NCBI RefSeq assembly: GCF_004117055.1
Contig: NZ_CP026363.1
Location: 3,092,001 to 3,156,000 of the forward strand
Origin: Brevibacillus agri
GTDB taxonomy: Bacteria; Bacillota; Bacilli; Brevibacillales; Brevibacillaceae
Direction of reading: 5' to 3'
DNA length: 64,000 nucleotides
The translations under genes and the position numbers were made by a program. Positions 17,607 to 26,030 of the stretch are shown piece by piece. Each line of letters starts with the position of its first letter. Positions within the stretch are counted from its first letter, which is position 1. Under the pieces are notes generated by a model. The model saw nothing but the letters and a program-made list of their open reading frames with translations, did not search any database and was not told where the DNA came from.

Positions 17607-18559
17607 TTGCTTATCGCAAAGCCCGCCAGCTCGGCTAGCAGTCCTGCCGTTTCTCCCTTTGCTTTGGCAGCCGCAGCCTGGAGCTTCTCCACGCCGCCCC
17701 AGACGATAAAGATGACGTGCTCCGCTTCATACGGCTCGCGAGCGCGCAGCAAATCGAGCAACACGCGGAGATTGGCCGTCTCCTCCAGCTCGGTCTTAAT
17801 TTTCAGCTTCAGCGCGTCCGTTGCGTGCAGCAGGCACGCGACAAGCGTTGGCAGCGTCTCTGGATTCACGCCGTGCGTTTTTCGCGAAAGCGGCGGTGAA
17901 CTGATTTTTCGCTGACTGGTGTTCTTCGTCAATCTTGCCCATGTAGTCCTCGACGAGCGAAAAATAGCGGCGGTCTGCCAGCCCGAGCCCGAAGACAGCG
18001 TAGCTGCCGGGCATGACGTTTTTCTCGTCGTCCGCATCGGCATACCACGCGAACTGTTCCATTGCCTCGCGCGCATAGTCCGCGAACAGCTCGGTCACAT
18101 AAGCGGAAATGTTCGCAAGCAAACGCGCTCGTTTCTCCTGATCGACAGAATGGAAGATCGGCAGCTTCAGTTCGCCTGTGTCGGTCTGGAACTTGCCCCA
18201 AAACGAAAAGCGGTAGTCCAGCAGAGCGGGAGACGACAGACTGTCCAGCTTTTGTTTCACATAGGCGGCAAGCTGTGGCACGAGTTGTTCGCGGACGCAG
18301 GCTTCGGACAGCTCGGCGCTGCGCTGCCCGCTTCTGTGATTGGCTCCCGGCGTGTCAAAATCGAGGTCCCAGTCGTCCAGCGCCGTGATCGCCACGGTCG
18401 CTCTGTCGTTTACGTATTCGAGCATGGCAAAATCATGAATGCCTGCAGCGTGGTGCGGCCGACAATCGCATCGGCATCCTTTTCGCTAATGCTTGTAAGC
18501 CAGTTGTCAATCGCTCGTTTCATGGCCGCGCAAGTCGTTTCGAGATCAGAACCCATCAC
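17600..18559 (-). pseudogene. frameshifted gene resembling DUF6138 proteins
   Basis: Three frames must be joined to read one protein of about 320 residues. The N-terminus (18559 to about 18435: DNWLTSISEKDADAIVGR) is joined by a shift near 18430 to the middle (MLEYVNDRATVAITALDDW to QSAKNQFTAAFAKN), and by a second shift near 17885 to the C-terminus (GVNPETLPTLVACLLHATDA to ISNC). The family assignment is by general resemblance and tentative; function is unknown. A GTG near 18559 follows GGGAGG and is the likely start. Confidence 0.55.
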
Positions 18560-18906
18560 AGTCGTTTCAGCCTCCCATACGGATCGGGGAGCGAAACAAT
18601 GCGCACGAACAAGAACGTACATTCGCTTCTCCTGTTTGTTTTTCATTATAGTAGATTCCAACCATTTTTCCAGGGAATGACAAAAAAACAGATCCAAATA
18701 CCTACGTTAGCAAAAATGATTGCGTTTTTCCTTAACGTTCGCCTTTACAAGTAAGGACTACCGTTTCAAAAAGTATAACCCCCGTTATTTTTCTCACTCG
18801 AAGGCGGGGAGCGGGATAATAAGCGAATGTTATTAACACAACAAACAAATTTCGTTCGCTATTTCTTTGTGCGACAAGCAGCATTTGCGCTCCCTGCCAT
18901 TATCTC
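18560..18906. other. intergenic stretch, no gene recognised
   Basis: About 350 bases between two pseudogenes. AT-rich in its middle; I see no supported ORF, terminator or operator. Confidence 0.4.
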
Positions 18907-19649
18907 TTACGAAAGGCCACATTGCCTCTCACTCCCCTCTTTGCACCTTGCTGCGCAAGCGTCCACGATTTGCTTGGCTTGCCGCAAGCTGGCGATGTCT
19001 GTTTTCGAGAGAGCTACATCGCGGGGCAACGAACCTTTTTCCAGCAAAACTTCATCCATATACACGGCCAAAAGATCCAGTATTTTCCCTTCCATATACA
19101 TACGGCGGATTTCCGCGCGATACGGGCAGCGCATGATTTCGTGGAGGATACGCTTGACGAGCGGCGTCATTTTCCGGTTGTCGTACAGCTTGTCGCGCGC
19201 TGCCATTCGGCTCCACTGCGCTTCCAGGCGGGGAATCGGCCACGCCTGCACGAGCTTGGGGCACGTCCAGCTTGACAGTCAAACAACGAAAGTGGCGCTC
19301 CGCTGCGAAATGACACGTGCTGCTCGTCTCTGCTCTCCCGAATGCGATCACCTCACCGGGTGCGATGCCATGGTCCAGATGGGTGTCGTTCGAGCTCCAA
19401 AGCAAATTTTCATCCAGTCGTCCCGCTCCGTGCTCTTCATGCCAAGCTCTTCTCGGAAAACAATGTCGCAGATCATCACGTCCACCATGGCATTCAGGCT
19501 CGTCCGCTGCCAGTAGCCTGTGCCGACCTGCTCCGGGAGTACGACGGTTTGCTGGAACGATTCGTTCCGATAGAGAGCATTCAGGTTGCGAGCGCACAAT
19601 GCTTGTCTACTACATTCTCGACCGCATACCAGTGTGCTGCTTGGTTCAT
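18907..19649 (-). pseudogene. AraC-family regulator remnant without its HTH (PchR-like)
   Basis: ATG 19649 follows AGAGGTG and begins MNQAAHWYAVENVV. At least three frameshifts are needed to continue through NESFQQTVVLPEQVGTGYWQ, HLDHGIAPGEVIAFGRAE and VKRILHEIMRCPYRAEIRRMY to LSKTDIASLRQAKQIVDA. This matches the N-terminal sensor of siderophore-type AraC regulators, which should be followed by about 100 residues of DNA-binding domain; here the frame ends in unrelated sequence at 18907. Dead gene in the iron region. Confidence 0.65.
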
Positions 19650-19820
19650 ACGCTTGTTTTCACCTCTGCGCTGGTTGTCTTGTCTGTTCAGAAAAAAAAC
19701 TGCTCGTCTTGCTGCAAAACGACCCTGCTCTTGCCTGGAACGCTTGAGAGCGCGTGGGGGCGCATAGGAACGCTTGGCAACGCCAAAAACCCCGCCGCTT
19801 GGACGGGATTATCGTCTGTT

Positions 19821-20355
19821 TTAGTTCACCCGCCAGCCCTCCGCTTCCTGCTGCAAGCTCCACAAATTGGCATACAGTCCGGCTCTGGCGACAAGCTCGC
19901 TGTGGGTTCCTTCTTCTGCGAGGCGGCCTTGGTCCAGCACGATGATTTTATCCGCGTTTTGGCTCGTCTTCAGGCGATGCGCGACAGGATGACCGTTTTG
20001 CTTTTGACCAGCTCGTTGATCGCCTGCTGCGACGTGCTCGGCCAGCCGCACCCGGAGCTGGTACAAAATCTGGAACGCCGCGACGTGCGAGCACATCAGC
20101 CCGACGTACAGCGCGAGCAGTGCCCCGACCAGAGCGAGAAAAGCGACAACGCCCCAATACACGACCAGCTCCCGGTCGATGCCGGCAGGACTTTGCGCGT
20201 TTCTGAGCAGCTCCTCGACAATTTTGTACACCGCCACAAAAGGGGGCGATTTGCAGCAGGCTGGAGAGGATGGAAAAGATGCTGGCAGCGATCAACAGCC
20301 CTTTTTTCTCTCCGGCGATTTTCAACAGACCAGACATCTCCGACTTCGTACTCAC
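19821..20355 (-). pseudogene. siderophore-type ABC exporter with a large internal deletion
   Basis: The 5' part (MSTKSEMSGLLKIAGEKKG, then [18 protein letters not shown]) is the first membrane segments of a fused permease-ATPase. It jumps directly to the last part of the nucleotide-binding domain ([19 protein letters not shown], then [15 protein letters not shown]), so roughly 430 residues including Walker A and the signature motif are gone; there is also a frameshift near 20230. A Fur-box-like site upstream and the neighbours point to an iron or siderophore function for the ancestor. Confidence 0.75.
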
Positions 20356-20398
20356 AAAAGCAGCACTCCTTTCTCTTAAAGGACAGATCGGTAGGAAC

Positions 20399-20411
20399 GA
20401 TAATCATTATC
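20399..20411. promoter_or_regulatory. Fur-box-like site upstream of the decayed ABC exporter
   Basis: GATAATCATTATC, a perfect 6-1-6 palindrome, the core of the Fur consensus. It is 44 bp before the pseudogene start. Confidence 0.7.
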
Positions 20412-20428
20412 ACCAACATCTGAAAAAC

Positions 20429-20468
20429 AGGACCCGCTCCCCAACTCGTTCGTGAGAAAACGGGTCCT
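20429..20468 (-). terminator. terminator of the MFS gene
   Basis: AGGACCCG/CGGGTCCT stem with a 24-base loop; the minus strand then reads GTTTTTC. Confidence 0.6.
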
Positions 20469-20487
20469 TGCGACTTGCTTCGATTGC

Positions 20488-21696
20488 CTACTCCGAATGC
20501 TTTGTCGCCAGCACAGTTGTTGCAGGGGCGCTTTTGGCTTTGGTTACAAGCATCGTAATCGCCATCACCAGCACGACTACAGAGACGACGCCAAAAGGCA
20601 GATGCTTTTCCAACTGGTACAAGCTTGTGCTCAAAATCGGGGCAATGACAGCGGAAACTCCTTGCACGGCTCCCACCAGTCCGGCTACTCCCCCCTGCTG
20701 CTCACGCGAGACAGCAAGGGACGCGCCAGCCATGAAGCCGGGCATCATCAGCCCGGTGCCTACGCCAAACAGGAAGAAGGCTATGTAAAAACCGACGGCA
20801 TGGATCACAAACAAAAACAGCGACGTTCCGGCAATCACCAGCAAGGAGCCGACCAAAATCAGCGAGCGCGGCTGCCATTTCGGATTTTTCATCTGCACTC
20901 CTTGGGTGAAGATCATCGCGATCCCGCTCAGCATCATCCCGAACGACAGCATCCGGGCCGTTTCCGTTGTCGTCAGTGACAACTGATCCTGGAAGTAAAA
21001 CCCGCCGACGACCTGCAACGTGACGATGCTCATCATCGTAGCCAGTCCAGCGAACAAATACAGCCGCAAGCCTTTTTGGAACGGGTTCAGCTTGGGGGCT
21101 TTTTCCGTGACGATTGGCTTGTGCGGCGGAATCAACAGCAGCACGACGGCAAACGCGATGAGCGGCAGCAGCGCGCCGATGTACAGCGGCCAGATCAAGC
21201 CGATGAGCGCAAACACCCCGGCGATCGCAGGCCCCATCACCAGCCCCATGCCATTCGCGGCCCCGATCAGCGCCATCCCCGACGCCCGGCCTTTTTCATC
21301 GGTCACATCCGCCATGTACGCTTGCGCCGACGATGGAACGGCAGGAATAAACATCCCGACCATCCCGCGCGCCACGATGAGCAGCGTCACCAGCAGGCTG
21401 CCGCCGATGAGGTTCGCCAGCCCCGCATACATCGTGAGCGTAAACAACACGTAGCTGACGAACATCCCCAAAAAGCCAATCAAAATAACCGGCTTTCTCC
21501 CTTTTGTATCGCTCCATCTCCCCCACACTGGCGCCATGACAGCCATCGCGACAGAGCCCAGAGAAATGATTAACCCTGAATGCGTCTCACTCAGTCCTAA
21601 TTCGCGAATCAATGGCGGCATGACGGGAGCGATAATCATCAAGCCGACCATTGCGACGAAAACGCTGAAAAAAATACTGACACGTACTCGTCCCAT
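20488..21696 (-). CDS. MFS exporter, probably siderophore-related
   Basis: A 402-residue, 12-segment major-facilitator protein with the loop 2-3 motif GRWSDTKGRKPVI and the motif-C-like glycine/proline pattern of drug/H+ antiporters in segment 5 (GAANGMGLVMGPAIAGV). Start at ATG 21696 with AAAGGAG at the right distance; the frame upstream to 21819 is not membrane-like. Its place between the decayed iron genes and the siderophore receptor suggests export of a siderophore or related amphiphile, but drug efflux cannot be excluded. It differs from the sbnD-like transporter within the operon. Confidence 0.75.
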   Translation of the reverse strand: MGRVRVSIFFSVFVAMVGLMIIAPVMPPLIRELGLSETHSGLIISLGSVAMAVMAPVWGRWSDTKGRKPVILIGFLGMFVSYVLFTLTMYAGLANLIGGSLLVTLLIVARGMVGMFIPAVPSSAQAYMADVTDEKGRASGMALIGAANGMGLVMGPAIAGVFALIGLIWPLYIGALLPLIAFAVVLLLIPPHKPIVTEKAPKLNPFQKGLRLYLFAGLATMMSIVTLQVVGGFYFQDQLSLTTTETARMLSFGMMLSGIAMIFTQGVQMKNPKWQPRSLILVGSLLVIAGTSLFLFVIHAVGFYIAFFLFGVGTGLMMPGFMAGASLAVSREQQGGVAGLVGAVQGVSAVIAPILSTSLYQLEKHLPFGVVSVVVLVMAITMLVTKAKSAPATTVLATKHSE

Positions 21697-21975
21697 ATTC
21701 TCTCTACTCCTTTCGTAACGTGCTGTCATCATCTTATGGAAAAATCGCCGGGCGCCACCACCTAAAGACGGAGCGAAACTACTGCAAAACGGATTTTTCT
21801 GTCGCAAATGCCATTCCACGGACTGGGGCGAGAACGGCGATTCATCTGGACCGCCGGACGGTACGCAACTTCCCGGCGCGTGCTATCGCGCTGTTTCGCT
21901 GCTGAAACGGCGGTCGTTCGCCCTGACTGTCCTGCCCGGAAATCAGGCAGTACGCTTTTTACTGCCCCCCAGCCG
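21697..21975. other. 279-bp spacer between the MFS and binding-protein genes
   Basis: No gene supported. GC-rich; no Fur-box match seen. Confidence 0.4.
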
Positions 21976-22893
21976 TTACTGGCGCTGCAAAATCTGGTTG
22001 CCCAGCTTGTCCAAAAGCTGCATCCGCCCGATCGCGGTGAAGGAATAGTTGTAGTTATCGACCTGGCTGATCTTGTAGACATGGCCGTTTTGCACCGCTT
22101 TGAGGCCTTTCCAGACGTTGCTGTCGCTCATTTTGTGCTCGCTGCTTTCCATCAGCAGCAAGTGATCCGGGTTCAAGGAAGACAGCGCTTCCAGGCTGAG
22201 TTCCATTCCGCCCCAATGCTCGGGCTTGGGGATACCTGTCGCCCGCTTTAGCCCGAAATCGTCGTAGAGCAGTTCGGCCAGGCTTTGCGGATACGTCTCG
22301 AGGATCGCGAACGTTTCTTCCTTGACGACGGGCGCGAGCTTCTGCTTCCATTCCTCCGCCTTTTTTGCGTACTCGCCCAGCCATTGGTCTTTTTTCTCCT
22401 GCTCTCCGAACAGGTCTGCCCAAAAGTTCAAACGATTGCGCCACTCATAATAAGGATGCGGAACCTGGACAGTCGGAGCGATTTTGGACAGTTGCTCGTA
22501 CGAATCTTCGTTAAACAGCGCCCCCAATAAAATCAAGTCCGGCTCCACGGCCATAACGGCTTCCAGACTGATCGGCTCTCCGTACCAGCCGAGATTGACG
22601 ACGTCTTTGTCCAAACGATCCGCGATGGTCGGAGAAAACTGTTTGCGGTTGCCGTAATCGACGTTGCCGGATGCGATTGGCTCTATCCCCAGCAAAAGCA
22701 GTTCCTCCGTCGAGCCGGAAAGGGCGGCGATTCGCTTCGGCTTCACCGGAATGCTTATGACATCCCCGTTCAGTTTCACGATCTCTTTGCGCGCGGATGC
22801 GCTCTCTCCCCCGCTTGCTTGCGGACTACCGCAGCCTGCCAAGAGCAAAGCCAGGCAACCCACTGCGGCCAAGGCCCTCGCCAGTTTCTTCAT
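21976..22893 (-). CDS. iron-siderophore ABC transporter substrate-binding lipoprotein
   Basis: Surface receptor that delivers a ferric siderophore to an ABC importer. 305 residues: lipoprotein signal ending LLLAGC, then a FhuD/FepB-type bilobal fold with RIAALSGSTEELLLLGIEP near residue 65 and the long backbone helix in the middle. Start at ATG 22893, eight bases after AAGGAGGG; the extension to 22971 lacks a signal sequence. In S. aureus the SirA receptor for staphyloferrin B is encoded next to the sbn genes, so this is the obvious candidate receptor for the neighbouring operon. No permease or ATPase gene accompanies it in this window. Confidence 0.88.
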   Translation of the reverse strand: MKKLARALAAVGCLALLLAGCGSPQASGGESASARKEIVKLNGDVISIPVKPKRIAALSGSTEELLLLGIEPIASGNVDYGNRKQFSPTIADRLDKDVVNLGWYGEPISLEAVMAVEPDLILLGALFNEDSYEQLSKIAPTVQVPHPYYEWRNRLNFWADLFGEQEKKDQWLGEYAKKAEEWKQKLAPVVKEETFAILETYPQSLAELLYDDFGLKRATGIPKPEHWGGMELSLEALSSLNPDHLLLMESSEHKMSDSNVWKGLKAVQNGHVYKISQVDNYNYSFTAIGRMQLLDKLGNQILQRQ

Positions 22894-23067
22894 CTCTCTT
22901 TTGCCCTCCTTATGATGTACTTTTGGTTCGCGGTTCGCTGGTTCGCTGCGCGAGGCGAAAACCCCGATCACGAACTACTTTCTCACACTCGCCTGCGGCC
23001 CGGACAGTCAAATCGGGAGGAACACGATACAAAAACGGATTTTGTTGCGCACAGGGATGCCCTCAGC

Positions 23068-23096
23068 AAAAAAACACCAGCTCGATTGGCTGGTGT
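23068..23096 (-). terminator. terminator of the sbn operon
   Basis: ACACCAGC/GCTGGTGT stem with a seven-base loop and seven T on the minus strand, 94 bp beyond the sbnI stop. Confidence 0.9.
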
Positions 23097-23189
23097 CTTT
23101 GGGACTTGGCTTGCGATTGTTGATGCCTCTGGACTTTGCTTGCGCCCGCCCTGCTGGCACAGTCGTTTCATCCAGAGGCGATGTCGAAC

Positions 23190-24008
23190 CTAAATCTGCT
23201 GCGGCACTTTCATAAATTCTTTTTCGTTCAAATAAACCGTCTCGGCGTACAAGCGCAGCGAGCTTGCCCAATGCTGCCTGTATGCCTCCCACTCCTGCTC
23301 GTCAAAGCGCGGGTCAAGCAACAGCGAGAGCGGAATTTTCAGGTTCAGCAGCCTTCCGCTTATCAAAAACCGGGTGACGCCCGCTGGCATGACGTGTCCT
23401 TGGGTTACGATTGTTTCGATTTCTTCCATCGTATAGGGGCGATAGCGCAGGCAAACCATGTCTGCTTCGGGCAGCACCTTCATCCCGTGTGGAATCCGGC
23501 GGACGGGATAGCTGCTGCTGTACGATTGGACAATTTGTTGCCACAGCCGCAGTCTATGCGTGCTGCCTGCGCCGTCCTCGCTTGCCGATACATAGTTTTT
23601 GCTGCCGTCTGCATAGACGATTGTAGCGATGTGCGCTTGCTCCCCCTGCTGCTCTTCCTTCCATGAGAAGGCGTCATGCTGGAGCAGCCCATTCAGCCAT
23701 GGCCTGAACGGAACCAGATGTGCCCATGCCTCCAACTGGTAATCGGCATCTGTTACGACTTGCACAGGAATCCGGCGGCAGCCGATTTTTTGCAAGGCGG
23801 CCGTGCGGTGTGCTCCGTCCAAAATCAGGTATCTGCCGTCCTGCATGCGCCTGGCTATCGGCGGGTGAAGCAGCATCCCTTGCTGCGAGATCGACTGGCA
23901 CGTGTCGTCCAATCGGTTTGGCTCATGGTCTTCGTGCAGGCAGACCTGATCGCTGTCAACGACCTGGATGGAAGACAAAACATGGTTCACTCTTTTATTC
24001 CTCCTCAA
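23190..24008 (-). CDS. sbnI: SbnI-like ParB-fold protein
   Basis: ParB/sulfiredoxin-fold protein. In S. aureus SbnI acts as a free-serine kinase supplying O-phosphoserine and as a haem-sensing regulator of the sbn genes. 272 residues. The N-terminal ParB-type motif is visible: QVVDSDQVCLHEDHEPNR, then GMLLHPPIARRMQDGRYLILDGAHRTAALQKIGC, the DGAHRTAAL being the nucleotide-binding signature. It is the last gene of the operon, its ATG overlapping the stop of sbnH by four bases, and is followed by a terminator. Assignment rests on fold, position and gene order. Confidence 0.85.
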   Translation of the reverse strand: MRRNKRVNHVLSSIQVVDSDQVCLHEDHEPNRLDDTCQSISQQGMLLHPPIARRMQDGRYLILDGAHRTAALQKIGCRRIPVQVVTDADYQLEAWAHLVPFRPWLNGLLQHDAFSWKEEQQGEQAHIATIVYADGSKNYVSASEDGAGSTHRLRLWQQIVQSYSSSYPVRRIPHGMKVLPEADMVCLRYRPYTMEEIETIVTQGHVMPAGVTRFLISGRLLNLKIPLSLLLDPRFDEQEWEAYRQHWASSLRLYAETVYLNEKEFMKVPQQI

Positions 24009-25210
24009 GCTAGAATGCCGGCTTGCTCCACATAAATGTGGTCAGGGTGCGGATGGCTGAGAAAATCGTGGTGGGAAATCGCCCACCCGTACGCTCCTGC
24101 ATACTGGAAGCAGATGATGTCGCCTACCCGCAGCGACGGTACAAACACGTCGCTCGCCAGCACGTCTTTTGGCGTGCAAAGCTGGCCGACTACAGTAAGC
24201 GGGCCATTTTCATGCCGCGTGCGCTCGTACGGGTACTCCCATTTTTCCGTCGGAATGACCGTAAACGGATGGCTGTGCTGCCACGAGGACGGGAGGCGGA
24301 ACTGATGGGTCCCGCCGCGGATGATGGCGTATGTTTTCCCGTGATTTTGCTTGATATCCAGCACTTCTGCCACATAGTAGCCGGAAGCGGCGGTCAAGTA
24401 ACGGCCGCATTCGAACAAGACGTGCCGGACCGGAAGCGCAGCGCTGTCCAACAGCGCGGACAAGCCCTGCACAAAGGCCGGCCAGTCAAACTGCTGCTGC
24501 AAATCCGCGTAGTTGACCCCGATCCCGCCCCCGGCGTTCAGGTACGAAATGTCCAGGTCAAACAGCGCCTGCCACTTGGCTACGATCTGCAAATAGTACG
24601 CGACAAGCTCGACATGCTTGCCCGCATCCAGATTGTTGGACAGCGAGTGGAAATGGAAGCCCTGCAGCTTCACGCCCTCCAGCGCAAGCGCGAGGCGGAT
24701 CGCCTCCGGTACGAGCGACTCGTCGATTCCGAACTGCGTCGGCCGCCCCGCCATGGCAAGCGTCGCGGAAGGAAACGGCCCGCGCAAGTTCACCCGCAGC
24801 AAAATCGGGACCGTCACCCCGTGTTTTCGCGCCAAAACGTCCACGCGCCGCAATTCGTTGAGACTCTCGACGTGAATCAGGCTGACGCGCTGCCGAATGG
24901 CTCCCTCGATCTCTTCGTTTGTCTTGCCCGGGCCGCCAAACAAAATCGGAACGTCCGCAGATACCGCCCGCACTTTGTCAACCTCGCCGAGCGAAGCGAC
25001 TTCGAAGCCGCGCACGTAAGGCAGGAGCGCGCGCAAAATTTGCGGCTCGGAGTTGGCCTTGATCGCGTAAAAAAGCTGGCATGCGGCTGGCAGCGATTCT
25101 GCCCTCGACGCGACATGGCTTCTCAGGTGATCCAGATCGTAGAGATAGGCGCAAAAAGGCTTGGCGCTGCTCTGTTGTGTCCGCTTGATATACTCGATGA
25201 CTCGACTCAT
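24005..25210 (-). CDS. sbnH: SbnH-like PLP-dependent decarboxylase
   Basis: Fold type III (alanine-racemase-like) decarboxylase. In staphyloferrin B synthesis SbnH decarboxylates citryl-diaminopropionate to the ethylenediamine derivative. 401 residues: the PLP lysine lies in FYAIKANSEPQIL near residue 50, GFHFHSLSNNLDAGKH and the phosphate-binding LNAGGGIGVNY follow, and the C-terminal barrel has FECGRYLTAASGYYVAEVLD with YAGAYGWAIS near the end. Its ATG overlaps the sbnG stop (ATGA), so it is translationally coupled. Confidence 0.92.
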   Translation of the reverse strand: MSRVIEYIKRTQQSSAKPFCAYLYDLDHLRSHVASRAESLPAACQLFYAIKANSEPQILRALLPYVRGFEVASLGEVDKVRAVSADVPILFGGPGKTNEEIEGAIRQRVSLIHVESLNELRRVDVLARKHGVTVPILLRVNLRGPFPSATLAMAGRPTQFGIDESLVPEAIRLALALEGVKLQGFHFHSLSNNLDAGKHVELVAYYLQIVAKWQALFDLDISYLNAGGGIGVNYADLQQQFDWPAFVQGLSALLDSAALPVRHVLFECGRYLTAASGYYVAEVLDIKQNHGKTYAIIRGGTHQFRLPSSWQHSHPFTVIPTEKWEYPYERTRHENGPLTVVGQLCTPKDVLASDVFVPSLRVGDIICFQYAGAYGWAISHHDFLSHPHPDHIYVEQAGILA

Positions 25211-26007
25211 AGCCTCTCTCCCTTTTCCTTGCGGTGCTGCTCTTTGTCGCGCATCGTGCCGAGCTGATGGCGCAGCGCCCGAAACGCGATGCCCCGCTCA
25301 TCGCCCAGCACGTAGGCGCGAACGCCTTTTTCGAACCATTCGTCCATGTCCTCTGCTGCGCGCGGAATGGCGCAGTACGGCACGCCACGGCTGAGAGCGG
25401 CTGCCTGCACGGATTGCAGCGCGGTTTTGACCAGCTCGCCGCGCGTGTCCCACGGCCTGCCGTACGATTGGGACAGATCCGCCGCTCCTTCCAGCACCAT
25501 GTCAATGCCTGGCACATCCAAAATGTCCGTGATCCGCTCGACGCCTGCCCTGCTCTCGATCATCGGGACGACCATGATTTCCGCATTGGCCCGCTCCAAA
25601 TAAAGAACGAGGTCGTTTTTGCCAAACGCGCCAGGCCGTCCGCTGTTCAGGCTCCGCGTACCGAGCGGATAGTAGCGGCTGCTGCGGACGATTTGCTCGG
25701 CCTGCTCTCTGCTCTCGACGTGCGGCACGACGATTCCTTGCGCGCCGCTGTCCAATGCCCGCAAAATCGTGCCGGGCAACGCATTCGCCACGCGCACCAA
25801 CGGGGTAATTTGCGCAGCTTCCGCGGCCCGGATCATGTTTTCCAACGTCTCCGGATTGACGAGGACGTGCTCGGTGTCAATGATGACGAAATCGTATTCG
25901 GCGCAGCCGATCATCTCGACGACGACTGGCGCTGGTATCGAGCAAAACAGCCCGTATACGGTTTTGCCTTCGCGCAGCTTGCGTTTCAGTGTATTTTCCT
26001 TCAGCAA
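25207..26007 (-). CDS. sbnG: SbnG-like citrate synthase (HpcH/HpaI aldolase fold)
   Basis: Metal-dependent aldolase-fold enzyme which in S. aureus makes citrate from oxaloacetate and acetyl-CoA for the siderophore, independent of the TCA cycle. 266 residues with GLFCSIPAPVVVEMIGCAEY, the acid pair in FVIIDTEH, PLVRVANALP and the late block EGAADLSQSYGRPWD that contributes to the metal site. Initiates at TTG 26007 preceded by AGAGAGG, 23 bp after sbnF. Presence of a dedicated citrate synthase argues for the complete staphyloferrin B pathway and not a borrowed NIS set. Confidence 0.92.
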   Translation of the reverse strand: MLKENTLKRKLREGKTVYGLFCSIPAPVVVEMIGCAEYDFVIIDTEHVLVNPETLENMIRAAEAAQITPLVRVANALPGTILRALDSGAQGIVVPHVESREQAEQIVRSSRYYPLGTRSLNSGRPGAFGKNDLVLYLERANAEIMVVPMIESRAGVERITDILDVPGIDMVLEGAADLSQSYGRPWDTRGELVKTALQSVQAAALSRGVPYCAIPRAAEDMDEWFEKGVRAYVLGDERGIAFRALRHQLGTMRDKEQHRKEKGERL

Positions 26008-26030
26008 TGCCTCTCTTCTCCTTTTCGTTT

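Noticed and set aside
20399..20411. Fur box as the control site of the downstream MFS gene
   Set aside because: It lies beyond the terminator and stop of that minus-strand gene and only 44 bp before the ABC pseudogene, so it belongs to the latter.
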